From Fen-1231 sp035286465 (GTDB lineage Bacteria; Gemmatimonadota; Gemmatimonadetes; Gemmatimonadales; Gemmatimonadaceae): a stretch of 64,000 nt of DNA. Where the stretch lies: NCBI GenBank assembly GCA_035286465.1, contig DATEDF010000089.1:124001-188000 (forward strand), in the 5' to 3' direction. The position numbers and the translations under genes are program-made. Below are positions 1-8,842 of this stretch, piece by piece (within the stretch, counting starts at the first letter, position 1; every line of letters starts with the position of its first letter). The notes under the pieces were generated by a model. It was not told the DNA's origin. It saw nothing but the letters and a program-made list of their open reading frames with translations, and did not search any database.

Positions 1-971
1 GCGACATCGCCGATGGCGCACGCGATGGACGTGACGTCAACCATCGTCATGTCCATCGTGACGGTCCCGACCACGTTCGCGCGCGCGCCGCGGAGGAGCG
101 CCGCGCCGACGTTCCCGAGCGAGCGCCGGTAGCCGTCGGCGTAGCCCAGGGCCAGCGTCGCGACGCGCGTCGGTCGCGAGGCGGTCCAGCTCGCGCCGTA
201 GCTCACCGTCTCGCCCTGTCGCACGTCGCGCAGCTCGGCGACACGCGCGCAAAGCCGCACGACGGGTTCCGGCGCGAGCGCCGCACGCGGGCCGCTGCCG
301 ACACCGTAGAGAAAGACGCCCGGTCGCACAACGCTCCATGGTGGCGCCCCACGGGCCGGGCGCCGCGTGATGGCGGCGCTGTTGTCGGTGTGCAGCAGCG
401 ACGGTCTCACCGGGAGCGCCGCGACCGCCTCGCGGAATCGCCGTTCCTGCGTCTCCATCGAGCCGTCGTCCAGCTCCGCGGAGTGGAAGTGCGTGAACGC
501 GCCCTCGGGCGGCCCTCGGCGCACGACGTCGGCGACGCTGCCGATCGCGTCCCACCGCACGCCCGCGCGGTTCATTCCCGTCTCAATCGCGAGATGCCAC
601 GGGCCGCCACCGGAGTCGAGCCACGCCGCGACCGTGCCGGGGTCACCGAGCGCGGGCGTGAGCCCGGCTTCGCGGGTCGCGGCGATTTCGCCGGGGAGGA
701 TCGGCGTGAAGGCGAAGACAGGGCGCGAGACCCCGGCGGCGCGCAGCTCGCGCCCTTCGTCCACGGTCGCGACGCCGAAGCCGAGCGGATCGAGCTGGTC
801 GAGCGCGCGGACGACCTCCACGACACCCAGCCCATAGGCGTCGGCCTTCACCATCGGCACGAGCGGCACGCGCGCGTGGCGGGCGAGCGCCGCCCCATTG
901 CGCACGAGCGCGCCCAGATCAACGTGGACCCAGGCGCGCGGCATTCCCGAAGCGATAGATTGCGTCGTCAT
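1..971 (-). CDS. alr: Alanine racemase, 3' end cut by window edge
   Basis: PLP-dependent alanine racemase that makes D-alanine for peptidoglycan. About 323 residues are visible and the C-terminus lies beyond the left edge. The PLP lysine is K42 in the motif VKADAYGLG, and the second catalytic base is Y258 in SYGASW, with the family motif LGYADGY after it. I place the start at ATG 969-971; a second in-frame ATG at 942-944 is also possible because family N-termini are short (the VDLGAL motif begins at residue 17). It diverges from mazG with only 36 bp between start codons, so both promoters must overlap. It fits functionally with the cell-wall genes further right. Identity is firm; the exact start is not. 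Confidence 0.93.
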   Translation of the reverse strand, partial: MTTQSIASGMPRAWVHVDLGALVRNGAALARHARVPLVPMVKADAYGLGVVEVVRALDQLDPLGFGVATVDEGRELRAAGVSRPVFAFTPILPGEIAATREAGLTPALGDPGTVAAWLDSGGGPWHLAIETGMNRAGVRWDAIGSVADVVRRGPPEGAFTHFHSAELDDGSMETQERRFREAVAALPVRPSLLHTDNSAAITRRPARGAPPWSVVRPGVFLYGVGSGPRAALAPEPVVRLCARVAELRDVRQGETVSYGASWTASRPTRVATLALGYADGYRRSLGNVGAALLRGARANVVGTVTMDMTMVDVTSIACAIGDV

Positions 972-1007
972 TCCCAGAGGGCGGAAGCTAGATCACACCG
1001 AGGGGCC

Positions 1008-1886
1008 ATGCAAGACGACTCCACGCAAAAGACGCTCGAGGACGCCCTCGCCACCATGCGCGACCTGCGCGCGCGCGACGCGTGGGACAGGGCGCAGACG
1101 CACGAGTCGCTGCGCCCGTACCTCAACGAGGAGATGCACGAACTGGACGATGCGCTGCGCGCGGGCGACGACGCCGCGATGCGCAGCGAGCTCGGCGACG
1201 TGCTCCTCCAGGTGCTCTTCCACGCGATCATCGCCGAGGAACGCGGCGCGTTCGACATTGGCGACGTCGCGGGGTCGCTCGTCGCGAAGATGCACAAGCG
1301 GCATCCGTGGCTGTACGGAGAGAAAACGGGAGGCGGAAGGGGGAAAGCGGGCGACGCGAAGGCGGCGGCAGAAGGCGGGGCTCAGACGGTGGATGCCGCC
1401 ACCGGAAGCGAGGCGCGCGAGCCGTGGGAGCAGATGAAGGCACGCTCGCGCGGCACGCTCGCCGAGGGGCTGCCCAGCGGGCTCCCCGCCCTGCACCGCG
1501 CCCACCGGCTCCAGGAGCGCGCCGCCGGCGTGGGCTTCGACTGGCCCGACGTACGCGGGCCGGTCGAGAAGGTGCGCGAGGAACTCCAGGAGGTCGAAGC
1601 CGAGATCACCAGGCACGGCGCCGAGTTCGCCACTCACGGCGTGCCGTCCGCCGACCCGCGGCACGCGCGGCTGGAGCACGAGCTGGGCGATCTCCTGTTC
1701 TCCGTCGTGAACCTCTGCCGGAAGGCGGGGGTGCATCCGGCGCTCGCGCTCGACCGCGCCAACGAACGCTTTCAGCGGAGGTGGGAGGGAATCGAGCGGC
1801 TGGCGGAAGAGCGCGGGATCGAGGTGCGGACGGCGGGACTCGAGGTGCTCGATTCGCTCTGGGACGAGGTGAAGAACGACGAGTAG
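1008..1886 (+). CDS. mazG: Nucleoside triphosphate pyrophosphohydrolase MazG
   Basis: Cytosolic MazG hydrolyses non-canonical or excess NTPs to NMP and pyrophosphate. The 292-residue protein has two MazG folds: the first around residues 35-105 (EEMHEL, then SELGDVLLQVLFH) and the second around 185-255 (EELQEVEAEI, then HELGDLLFSVVNLC), each with the E-E-x-x-E and E-x-x-D metal ligands. The start is ATG 1008 with a GAGGGG ribosome-binding site just before it. Odd feature: between the GE at residue 105 and the conserved EPWEQMKA at 138 there is a Gly/Lys/Ala-rich insertion of about 20 extra residues encoded by seven-base repeats (see 1328-1390). The stop codon sits inside another heptad element (1883-1954). 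It converges on asnS. Confidence 0.95.
   Translation: MQDDSTQKTLEDALATMRDLRARDAWDRAQTHESLRPYLNEEMHELDDALRAGDDAAMRSELGDVLLQVLFHAIIAEERGAFDIGDVAGSLVAKMHKRHPWLYGEKTGGGRGKAGDAKAAAEGGAQTVDAATGSEAREPWEQMKARSRGTLAEGLPSGLPALHRAHRLQERAAGVGFDWPDVRGPVEKVREELQEVEAEITRHGAEFATHGVPSADPRHARLEHELGDLLFSVVNLCRKAGVHPALALDRANERFQRRWEGIERLAEERGIEVRTAGLEVLDSLWDEVKNDE
1328..1390 (+). repeat. Heptanucleotide-periodic insertion inside mazG
   Basis: Purine-rich sequence with a seven-base period, built from variants of GAAGGCG (GGAGGCG, GAAGGGG, GAAAGCG, GAAGGCG). It codes in frame for about residues 107-128 of MazG, a low-complexity linker not expected between the first MazG domain and the EPWEQ motif. The same unit recurs inside rsmH (26508-26562) and ileS (52172-52216). 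The periodicity is seen directly; mobility is inference. Confidence 0.55.
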
Positions 1887-1954
1887 ACGGTAATCGGTTT
1901 TCGGTTGTCGGTCGTCGGCTGAGAACCGAAGACCGACAACCGACAACCGTCTAC
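1883..1954. repeat. Heptad fold-back element between mazG and asnS
   Basis: Seven-base units GTAGACG, GTAATCG, GTTTTCG, GTTGTCG, GTCGTCG run to about 1917 and are followed by the inverted series ACCGAAG, ACCGACA, ACCGACA, ACCGTCT. The outer nine bases GTAGACGGT (1883-1891) and ACCGTCTAC (1946-1954) are perfect inverted repeats. Inside, 1903-1918 can pair with 1933-1948 with one mismatch, as an alternative fold. It supplies the mazG stop codon and ends 13 bp before the asnS stop, so it could act as a bidirectional terminator; there is no long U-tract. The 13-mer CGAGTAGACGGTA at its left edge recurs at 58892-58904. Confidence 0.7.
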
Positions 1955-1967
1955 TTGCCGTTGTCGT

Positions 1968-3263
1968 TCACGGTCTCAACCGGTGCATCATCCTCGGAAA
2001 CGCGATGCACTCCCGGACGTGCGGGGTCCCGCAGATCCACGCCACCGTGCGCTCCAGCCCGAGCCCGAATCCCGCGTGCGGGAAGGTCCCGTACTTCCTC
2101 AGCGCGAGATACCAGTTGTACGCGGCCTCCGGCAGCTTCTCTTCCCGCAGCCGGCGCAGGAGCTTCTCGCCGTCGTCCTCGCGCTGGGACCCGCCGATGA
2201 TCTCCCCGAAGCCCTCCGGCGCGAGGCAGTCGTTGCACAGCACCGTGCGCGGGTCGGCGGGGTTCTCCTTCATGTAGAAGGCCTTGGCCTCCTTCGGGTA
2301 GTTCGTCACGAAGATCGGGCGGTCGTAGTCCGCGACGAGCAGCGTCTCGTCTTCGGCGCCGAGGTCGTCACCCCACGCGATCGTGCCGCCCTTCTTCTGG
2401 AGCGTCGCCACGGCGTCGCCATAGTCGAGGCGCGGAAAGGGCGGCTGTACCGCCTCGAGCTTCGCCACGTCGCGCTCGAGCTCCTTGAGCTCCGGGCGCC
2501 GCCGCTCGAGCGTGCGCCGCACGAGGAACGACACGAACTCCTCCTGCAACCGCATGTTGTCGTGCGTATCGGCGAACGCCACCTCGGGTTCGATCATCCA
2601 GAACTCCGTGAGGTGGCGCCGCGTCTTCGACTTCTCCGCGCGGAACGTCGGCCCGAACGTGTACACCTTGCCGAACGCAGCCGCGGCCGCCTCGGCGTAG
2701 AGCTGGCCCGTCTGCGCGAGAAACGCGGTGCCCTCGTCGAAGTACTCCGTGGCGAAGAGGCCGCTGCGTTCGCCGATCGCGGCGGTCAGGATCGGCGAGT
2801 CCACCCGCAGGAAGCCGCGCTCGTAGAAGAAGTCCTGGATCGCCTGCTCGACCTCGTGGCGGATGCGCGCAATCGCCACCTGACGCGGCGTGCGGAGCCA
2901 GAAGTGCCGGTGGTCGAGCAGGTGATCCACGCCGTGCTCCTTCGGCTGGATCGGATAGTCGAGCGGGCTCGGCCCGATGATCGCCAGGTCCGAGAGGCCC
3001 AGCTCGTAGCCGCCCGGCGCGCGCGCGTCGGCGCGCACCTCCCCGGTGACCGCGATGCACGTCTCCTGCGTGAGCTGCGCGAAGCGGTCCCACACTTCGG
3101 CGCCCACCGCGCTCTTCACCAGCACGCACTGGAGGACGCCCGTCCCGTCGCGGGCCACGACGAAGGCGACCTTCCCCGACGAACGAAGATGCGTCACCCA
3201 GCCGCGGACAGTGACGGACTGCCCGGCGTGCGACGCGAGCTCGCTGATCCACGCAAAGGTCAT
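1968..3263 (-). CDS. asnS: Asparaginyl-tRNA synthetase
   Basis: Class IIb aminoacyl-tRNA synthetase charging tRNA-Asn. The 431-residue protein has an N-terminal OB-fold anticodon-binding domain (about 1-105; motifs VRGWVTHLRSSGK and GEVRADARAPGGYEL), then the class II core: motif 2 FRAEKSKTRRHLTEFWMIEPE-type sequence near the middle and motif 3 GFGLGLERTVAWI at the C-terminus. The AsnRS-type FWMIEPE reading separates it from AspRS, which has TQVED-like sequence. Length matches the short bacterial AsnRS form. Start chosen at ATG 3261-3263; an upstream in-frame ATG at 3282-3284 (MSDVQGV) lies in a heptad repeat and would add seven residues. It follows the 3302-4663 gene after a 38-bp gap. Confidence 0.95.
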   Translation of the reverse strand: MTFAWISELASHAGQSVTVRGWVTHLRSSGKVAFVVARDGTGVLQCVLVKSAVGAEVWDRFAQLTQETCIAVTGEVRADARAPGGYELGLSDLAIIGPSPLDYPIQPKEHGVDHLLDHRHFWLRTPRQVAIARIRHEVEQAIQDFFYERGFLRVDSPILTAAIGERSGLFATEYFDEGTAFLAQTGQLYAEAAAAAFGKVYTFGPTFRAEKSKTRRHLTEFWMIEPEVAFADTHDNMRLQEEFVSFLVRRTLERRRPELKELERDVAKLEAVQPPFPRLDYGDAVATLQKKGGTIAWGDDLGAEDETLLVADYDRPIFVTNYPKEAKAFYMKENPADPRTVLCNDCLAPEGFGEIIGGSQREDDGEKLLRRLREEKLPEAAYNWYLALRKYGTFPHAGFGLGLERTVAWICGTPHVRECIAFPRMMHRLRP

Positions 3264-3270
3264 GACACCT

Positions 3271-3299
3271 TGGACATCAGACATCAGACGTCTTCGGTT
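3271..3299. repeat. Short heptad element between the PQQ dehydrogenase gene and asnS
   Basis: On the minus strand the sequence right after the upstream gene's TAG reads in seven-base steps: AAGACGT, CTGATGT, CTGATGT. It contains the palindrome GACGTC. The 10-mer AACCGAAGAC (minus, 3290-3299) is identical to 1924-1933 of the element between mazG and asnS, which ties the two together. It holds a possible alternative asnS start. Confidence 0.5.
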
Positions 3300-3301
3300 T
3301 C

Positions 3302-4663
3302 CTATTTGCCTCGATAGCTGATCTTGAAGATCGTGCCGCCCACGTCGGCGCTCACGAAGAGCGAGCCATCGGTGCCCTGTGCGAGGCCGGTCGGGCGGCG
3401 CAGCCGGACCGGCGTCGCCGGCGAGGGCGGAGCGCCGCCGGACGTCAGCCACTCGGGTGGCACGAATCCGTCGGCGAACACCCGGTGCGGGCCTGCCGCG
3501 TCGCCCCCGACCGACACGAAGAGCACCTTCTTCGCCCTGATCGGCAGGAAGGAGACGTTGTAGCCGCCTGCGGGCAAGGGCGCGCGGTTCCACGAGCCGT
3601 GAAACGCGATGAAGGCGCCCTCGCGGTACTCGGCCGGAAACTGCGTTCCCGTGTAGAAGAGCATGTCGTTCGGTGCCCAATGGCCCGGGAAGGCGTACGC
3701 CGGGTTCTTCCTGCCCACGCATCGGTCGGACTGCCTGCCGTCGCCTCCGTACTCCGGCATGGTCACGAGTTTCTTCTCCTCGTTCGACCAGTAGCAGTAG
3801 GGCCAGCCGAAGTCGTCGCCCTCGAAAATGTGATTCACCTGCTCGGCCGGGTTTTCCGCGCCGTACTCGTTCGAGAAGGTCCACTGGCCGATGGGCGGCG
3901 CCTGCAGTCCGTCGCGCCCGTGCATCGCGGCCCAGAGGGTGTTGTCGCGCGGATTCACGGTGAGCGAGACGGAGTTCCGCATGCCGGTCGCGAAGCGCTT
4001 CCCGTCCGTGGGCTTCTGCCCTGTCCTGTTCGCGTCGAATGCCCAGATGCCCGCCCGCGTCTCGAGTTCGACGCAGGGGTCCACGCCTCGCGAGCGCCCC
4101 TGGCGGTTCTGTTCCTGACAGGAGTTGGAGAACGACCCAACGTTCATGTAGAGCGTGCCGCCCACGACGACGAAGTTGTACGCGCTATGGCCCCCCGGTG
4201 CGAAATCGGAGACGATCGTATCGGGGCGGCCCAGCTCGGTGGCGCCCGCCGTGTACGCGTACCGCACAATGGCGCGCCCGGAGGTCACGTAGAGCGAAGC
4301 GTTCGCCAACGCGATCCCACTCCCGCCGCCGTTCGGGAACGTCTTCCGGAACTCGGCCTTTCCGTCGCCGTCCGCATCGCGCAGGAGGATCAGCCGCTCC
4401 GGAATCGCACCCGGTTGGGCGCCGCGGCCGCCGGGCGCCGATGCGACCACAAGGAGGTCGCCGTTGGGCGCGACGACCATGTGGCGCGGCGCCGTGAGCG
4501 AATCCGCGAACTTCGTCGCGCAGAATCCCGGCGGGAGCGTGAGCCCGGCATTGTCGGGGTCGCACGGCACCGCGCGCCCCTGAGTTCGGGGCGAGCCGGC
4601 TCCGCTGGCGGCGAGTGCGAGTGCGACGGCGGCGCCGACGCTCGACAGTGCAAACAGGTTCAT
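3302..4663 (-). CDS. Secreted PQQ-dependent sugar dehydrogenase (sorbosone/glucose dehydrogenase-like)
   Basis: A 453-residue exported beta-propeller of the soluble glucose/L-sorbosone dehydrogenase family, which oxidises aldose-type sugars with PQQ in the periplasm. The start ATG 4661-4663 gives a signal peptide (hydrophobic run VGAAVALALAASGAG, cleavage near residue 22). Propeller hallmarks are LPPGFCATKFADSL near the N-terminus, PNGDLLVVAS, the RDADGDGKAE segment, ATGMRNSVSLTVNP (the catalytic region of this family), NHIFEGDDFGWPYCYW and HGSWNRAP. Substrate cannot be read from sequence and PQQ dependence is inferred from the family. It diverges from the YVTN protein at 4752 and is probably transcribed from the symmetric -10 box at 4716-4723. 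Confidence 0.82.
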   Translation of the reverse strand: MNLFALSSVGAAVALALAASGAGSPRTQGRAVPCDPDNAGLTLPPGFCATKFADSLTAPRHMVVAPNGDLLVVASAPGGRGAQPGAIPERLILLRDADGDGKAEFRKTFPNGGGSGIALANASLYVTSGRAIVRYAYTAGATELGRPDTIVSDFAPGGHSAYNFVVVGGTLYMNVGSFSNSCQEQNRQGRSRGVDPCVELETRAGIWAFDANRTGQKPTDGKRFATGMRNSVSLTVNPRDNTLWAAMHGRDGLQAPPIGQWTFSNEYGAENPAEQVNHIFEGDDFGWPYCYWSNEEKKLVTMPEYGGDGRQSDRCVGRKNPAYAFPGHWAPNDMLFYTGTQFPAEYREGAFIAFHGSWNRAPLPAGGYNVSFLPIRAKKVLFVSVGGDAAGPHRVFADGFVPPEWLTSGGAPPSPATPVRLRRPTGLAQGTDGSLFVSADVGGTIFKISYRGK

Positions 4664-4715
4664 ACGGTTCTCGGCCTCGAGTGGGATGGTGCCGGGGTGG
4701 CCCGGTGCGGCGTAA

Positions 4716-4723
4716 AGTATAGT
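4716..4723. promoter_or_regulatory. Symmetric -10 box between divergent genes
   Basis: The eight bases AGTATAGT give TATAGT on the plus strand (4718-4723) and TATACT on the minus strand (4716-4721), each a good sigma-70 -10 hexamer. It lies 28 bp before the plus-strand start and 52 bp before the minus-strand start, consistent with one bidirectional promoter. No convincing -35 was found on either side. Confidence 0.45.
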
Positions 4724-4751
4724 CAATCAGCCCACTTCATACGGAGACTCC

Positions 4752-5771
4752 GTGGCGCGCACGCTCCTCAGGTCCCTCTCGTTCGCCGCGGCGCTGCCGC
4801 TCTTCGCCGGGGCGCAGCAGCCGGCCCTCATCGTCCTGAACAAGGCCGAGGCCACCGCCTCCGTGATCTCGCTCGCCGACGGCGCGACGCTCCACACGCT
4901 GCCGGTCGGAGACGGTCCCCACGAGGTGGCGGTCTCGCCCGACGGCCGGTGGGCGGTCGTCGCGAACTACGGCACCGGGCCGGCTCCCGGCAGCTCACTC
5001 ACCGTCCTCGACCTGCGCACGCGGAAGACGGAACGGACGATTGACCTCGGCGAATACCGGCGCCCGCACGGGATCGCGTTCCTTCCGGGCGCCATGCGTG
5101 TTCTCGTCACGTCGGAAGCCAACCAAGCGCTCGTCATCGTGGACGTGACGGCGGGACGAGTGGAGCGCGTGATCAAGACGAATCAGGCGGGGACGCACTT
5201 GTTCGCGCTGTCCGCGGACGGCGCGCGTGCCTGGACGTCGAACATCGGGGCGGGAACGAACTCGCTCGTGGATCTCCAGAAGGGTGAGGTCGTCAGAACC
5301 GCCGCGACCGGCCGTGGGCCGGAGGCGCTCGACGTCTCTCCCGACGGGCGCGAGCTCTGGGTCGGCGACAGCCAGCTCGACCGCGTCATCGTGCTCGACG
5401 CGAACAGTCTCGACTCACTGGCGACGATCCCGGCCGGCGGCCGGCCGAACCGGCTCCGTTTCACGCGCGACGGCCGATGGGTGTTCGAGTCGAACATCCG
5501 GACGAATGACGTCTACGTGTACGACGCGCGTGAGCGGCGGCTCGTCGCGAAGCTCGCGTTCACGGCGGCGCCGCTCCGCGCGGGCGCGCAGCCACAGGGT
5601 GCCGCTCCCGAGGGGATTCTCCTCGCGCCGGACGGGACGCGGGTCTGGATCGCGCTCTCGGGGATCGACCGGGTCGCCGAGGTGGACATCGGCACGCGCA
5701 CCGTGCTGCGATACTTTGAGACCGGTCGCGCGCCCGACGGGATGGCGTACGCGGCGCTCCCCCGCCCCTAG
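4752..5771 (+). CDS. Exported YVTN-type beta-propeller protein
   Basis: A 339-residue protein with an N-terminal signal peptide (LLRSLSFAAALPLFAGAQ, likely cut after GAQ). The rest is a run of roughly 40-residue propeller blades of the YVTN/SMP-30 type, with recurring VSPDGRWAVVANY, VSPDGRELWVGDSQ and APDGTRVWIALSG blade signatures, about seven in all. Start is GTG 4752 with GGAG eight bases upstream. Such proteins are periplasmic or outer-membrane scaffolds, or quinoprotein-like enzymes, and no catalytic residue is evident. The neighbouring divergent gene is also a propeller, so they may act on the same periplasmic pathway (inference). Confidence 0.8.
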   Translation: MARTLLRSLSFAAALPLFAGAQQPALIVLNKAEATASVISLADGATLHTLPVGDGPHEVAVSPDGRWAVVANYGTGPAPGSSLTVLDLRTRKTERTIDLGEYRRPHGIAFLPGAMRVLVTSEANQALVIVDVTAGRVERVIKTNQAGTHLFALSADGARAWTSNIGAGTNSLVDLQKGEVVRTAATGRGPEALDVSPDGRELWVGDSQLDRVIVLDANSLDSLATIPAGGRPNRLRFTRDGRWVFESNIRTNDVYVYDARERRLVAKLAFTAAPLRAGAQPQGAAPEGILLAPDGTRVWIALSGIDRVAEVDIGTRTVLRYFETGRAPDGMAYAALPRP

Positions 5772-5829
5772 CCGCGGCCGAACGCCGCACTCGCGGAGTC
5801 TCCTCGAGTCCCCGGCCAAGGCCCGGTAG

Positions 5830-7923
5830 TCAGCCCACACGGAAAAGCTCCAGCGCTCTGGCATACCGCTTCCGGAGCACCGCGTGCAGGGGCCGGTTGG
5901 GCTTGCTGACGAGCCCGGGGTCGGTGTCGAGGAGCCTCCGGGCGCCTTTCCGGGCGATCTCGCTCAGTTCTTCGTCCCGCAGCGGGTCGGCCACGCGGAA
6001 CATCGCCTCGCCGTGCTGGCGTTCGCCGAAGAGGTCGCCCATCCCGCGCAACCGGAGGTCGGCGCGCGCGATCTCGAATCCGTCGTCGGTGCGCACGAAC
6101 AGCGCGAGGCGGTCGGCCGTCTCGGGGCTGACGTCGCCCAGGAGAATGCAGAACGATTCCTCGGCGCCCCGGCCCACGCGGCCGCGGAGCTGGTGGAGCT
6201 GCGAGAGGCCGAAGCGCTCGGGATGCTCCACCAGCATCACCGTGGCGTTCGCCACGTCTATCCCCACCTCGATGACGGTCGTCGAGACGAGCACGTCAAT
6301 CTCGCCGTCACGGAAGCGGCGCATCGTGGCGTCCTTCTCGGCGGCGTCCTGGCGGCCGTGCAGAAGCGCCACGCGGCGGTGCGCGAAGCGGCCGGTGCGG
6401 AGTTCGTCGTACGCACGGGTCGCGGCACGGAGCCCCGACTTGTCGCTGTCGTCAATCAGCGGAAGCACGATATACGCCTGGCGGCCGGCGGCCATCTGCG
6501 CCTCGAGGAAGTCGAGCACCTTCGCGCGCGCCTTGTCGGGCCGGCGCGCGGTGGTGATGGGCCGGCGGCCGGGAGGACGCTCGTCGAGAATGCTCACGTC
6601 GAGGTCGCCGTAGAGCGTGAGGGCGAGCGAGCGCGGAATGGGCGTGGCGCTCATCAGGAGGACGTCGGGGCGCTCCCCCTTCTTGCCGAGCGCACCGCGC
6701 TGCTCCACGCCGAAGCGGTGCTGCTCGTCCACCACCGCGAGCCCGAGCCTCGCGAAGCGCGTCCCCTCCTGCACCAGGGCGTGCGTGCCCACCACCAGCA
6801 CCGGCTCCGTGCTCGCGAGGCGCGTCGCCGCGAGCTTGCGCGCGCGGGCGGAGAGCGCCCCGGTGACGAGGAGCGGCGAGAGGCCCAGCGGCGCGAGCAG
6901 GGTGGCGAAGGTCGTCGCGTGCTGCTCCGCGAGCAGCTCGGTCGGGACCATCACCGCCGCCTGGAAGCCGTTCTCCATCGCGAGGAGCGCGGCGAAGAGC
7001 GCCACGATGGTCTTGCCGCTCCCGACGTCGCCCTGGAGCAGGCGGTGCATCCGTCGCTCGCTGCACATGTCCGCGACGATCTCGCGCGTGGCGCGCACCT
7101 GCGCACCGGTCAACTCCCACGGCAGCGAGGCCCTCAGCTTCGACGTGAGCTCCCGCCGGTTCTCGAAGCGGATGCCGGCGCGCGCCTCGCGCGCGAGCGC
7201 CTTCGCGCGGAACTGCAGGAGGTGCACGCAGAGCAGCTCCTCGTACGCGAGGCGCGCGCGGCCGCGTTGGGCCTCGGCGAGTGACGTCGGCCGGTGCACC
7301 GCGCGCAGCGCGTCGGCGAGCGGCGGCACGTGCGCGGTCTCGAGCAGCACCGGCGGAAGGAACTCCGCGAAGAGCGGGACGTAGGCGTCGAGGTGCCGGT
7401 CAATGAGCGACCGGATGACCTTGAACGAGAGCCCCTCGGTGGCGGGATAGACCGAGAGCACGCGGCCGCCCGCGGTGCCCGCTTCCCCGGCGCCGAGGTT
7501 GACGAACTCGCGCGGCACGAACTGGCGCCCGTGGAAGAAACGCACGGGGCCCGTGAGGAGGAGCACGTCGTCCTTGCGGATCGTGCGGTCGAGAAAGGGC
7601 TGCCCGGGCCACGCCGCCTCGATCAGCCCGCTCGCGTCCTGCACGACGGCCTGGAACACGCGCAGTCCCTTGCGCGTGGGGATGACGCCCTTGGAGATCA
7701 CCCGGCCGATCACCGTCGCGTCGTCACCGACGCGGAGCTTCGCGATCGCCGTGACGGTGCTGGCGTCCTCGTAGCGGTGCGGGATGTGATAGAAGAGGTC
7801 GCGCGCGGTGAAGACACCGAGCCGCCGCAGCGCATCGGCGCGCACCGGCCCGACGCCCGACAGGTACGTCACCGGCGTGTCGAGCGACGGCCCGGGCGCG
7901 CGCGACATCCGCCGGTCGCTCAC
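5830..7923 (-). CDS. recG: ATP-dependent DNA helicase RecG
   Basis: Superfamily 2 branch-migration helicase that reverses stalled forks and processes Holliday junctions. The 697-residue length is normal. Order of domains: N-terminal helix and wedge OB-fold (about 20-240, with YLSGVGPVRADALRRLG, HIPHRYEDAS and RVFQAVVQD), helicase domain 1 with Walker A GDVGSGKTIVA, DEQH box VVDEQHRFGV and motif III SATPIPRSLALT, helicase domain 2 with VSTTVIEVGIDVANA and QLRGRVGRG. Start is GTG 7921-7923, overlapping the ftsY stop by GTGA, so the two are translationally coupled. A second Met six codons in is an alternative. It converges on the 4752 gene. Confidence 0.97.
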   Translation of the reverse strand: MSDRRMSRAPGPSLDTPVTYLSGVGPVRADALRRLGVFTARDLFYHIPHRYEDASTVTAIAKLRVGDDATVIGRVISKGVIPTRKGLRVFQAVVQDASGLIEAAWPGQPFLDRTIRKDDVLLLTGPVRFFHGRQFVPREFVNLGAGEAGTAGGRVLSVYPATEGLSFKVIRSLIDRHLDAYVPLFAEFLPPVLLETAHVPPLADALRAVHRPTSLAEAQRGRARLAYEELLCVHLLQFRAKALAREARAGIRFENRRELTSKLRASLPWELTGAQVRATREIVADMCSERRMHRLLQGDVGSGKTIVALFAALLAMENGFQAAVMVPTELLAEQHATTFATLLAPLGLSPLLVTGALSARARKLAATRLASTEPVLVVGTHALVQEGTRFARLGLAVVDEQHRFGVEQRGALGKKGERPDVLLMSATPIPRSLALTLYGDLDVSILDERPPGRRPITTARRPDKARAKVLDFLEAQMAAGRQAYIVLPLIDDSDKSGLRAATRAYDELRTGRFAHRRVALLHGRQDAAEKDATMRRFRDGEIDVLVSTTVIEVGIDVANATVMLVEHPERFGLSQLHQLRGRVGRGAEESFCILLGDVSPETADRLALFVRTDDGFEIARADLRLRGMGDLFGERQHGEAMFRVADPLRDEELSEIARKGARRLLDTDPGLVSKPNRPLHAVLRKRYARALELFRVG

Positions 7924-8816
7924 GTCTCGAGCAGCTCCCCGGCGTAGGCCCCCGCGTCGAACACGAGGAGGTCCTCCGGCGCTTCCCCGACGCCCACGAA
8001 CTTCACGGGAACGTTCAGCGCCTCGTGGACCGCGACGACCACGCCGCCCTTCGCCGTGCCGTCGAGCTTGGTGACCACCAGCCCCGTGACCGGCACCGAG
8101 GCCGCGAAGGTCTTCGCCTGCGCGATGGCGTTCTGGCCGATGGTGCCGTCGAGCACGAGGAGCGCCTCGTGCGGCGCGCCCGGCAGGCGCTTCGCGATCA
8201 CGCGGTGCACCTTGCGCAGCTCCTCCATCAGATCGTCACTGGTGTGCAGACGGCCCGCGGTGTCCACGATGATCACGTCGGCGCCGCGTGCGACGCCCGC
8301 ATCAATGGCGGTGAAGGCGACGGCGGCCGGATCGCCACCGGGCGTGCCGGAGACGAAGTCGGCGCCGGCGCGCGCCGCCCAGAGGCGAAGCTGATCCACC
8401 GCGCCGGCGCGGAAGGTGTCGCCGGCGCCGATGAGCACGCGCTTGCCCTCGGTGCGGAGCCGCGCGGCGAGCTTGCCGATGAACGTGGTCTTCCCTGCCC
8501 CGTTGACGCCGAGGATGAGGATCACCGTGGGCGGCGCGGCGGCGACGGTGAGCGACGGGTCGCTCGCTCCCGCGCGCAGCGCGCGTTCGACGCCATCCCT
8601 GAGCGCGCGCGCGAAGGCGTCGTGCGTCGTGATCTCTCCCTGCCGGGCGAGGCGCTCGACGTCGGCGACGAGCCGCGCGGTCACCGCGACACCGAAGTCG
8701 GCCTCGAGGAGGAGCCGCTCGAGTCGCTCGAGCGACGGCGCGTCCACTCCGCCCCGCGCGAGGACGCGGACGTCGGTGAGCGCGAGATCCTTCAGGCGCC
8801 GCCAGAGGCCGGCCAT
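7920..8816 (-). CDS. ftsY: Signal recognition particle receptor FtsY
   Basis: SRP-family GTPase that docks SRP-ribosome complexes at the inner membrane for co-translational insertion. The 298-residue protein is essentially the NG domain only and lacks the long acidic A domain of E. coli FtsY. GTPase motifs: GVNGAGKTTFIGKLA (G1), DTFRAGAVDQL (insertion-box side), VDTAGRLH (G3) and TKLDGTAKGG (G4). Start is ATG 8814-8816; no clear ribosome-binding site precedes it. It sits 26 bp after the VWA-like membrane protein gene and overlaps recG by four bases. Confidence 0.96.
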   Translation of the reverse strand: MAGLWRRLKDLALTDVRVLARGGVDAPSLERLERLLLEADFGVAVTARLVADVERLARQGEITTHDAFARALRDGVERALRAGASDPSLTVAAAPPTVILILGVNGAGKTTFIGKLAARLRTEGKRVLIGAGDTFRAGAVDQLRLWAARAGADFVSGTPGGDPAAVAFTAIDAGVARGADVIIVDTAGRLHTSDDLMEELRKVHRVIAKRLPGAPHEALLVLDGTIGQNAIAQAKTFAASVPVTGLVVTKLDGTAKGGVVVAVHEALNVPVKFVGVGEAPEDLLVFDAGAYAGELLET

Positions 8817-8842
8817 GCCCAAATCTGACGCGGGGTCGGGCG

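Noticed and set aside
3302..4663. Reading the dehydrogenase as horizontally acquired
   Set aside because: Codon use and GC look like the neighbours and no mobile element is nearby.
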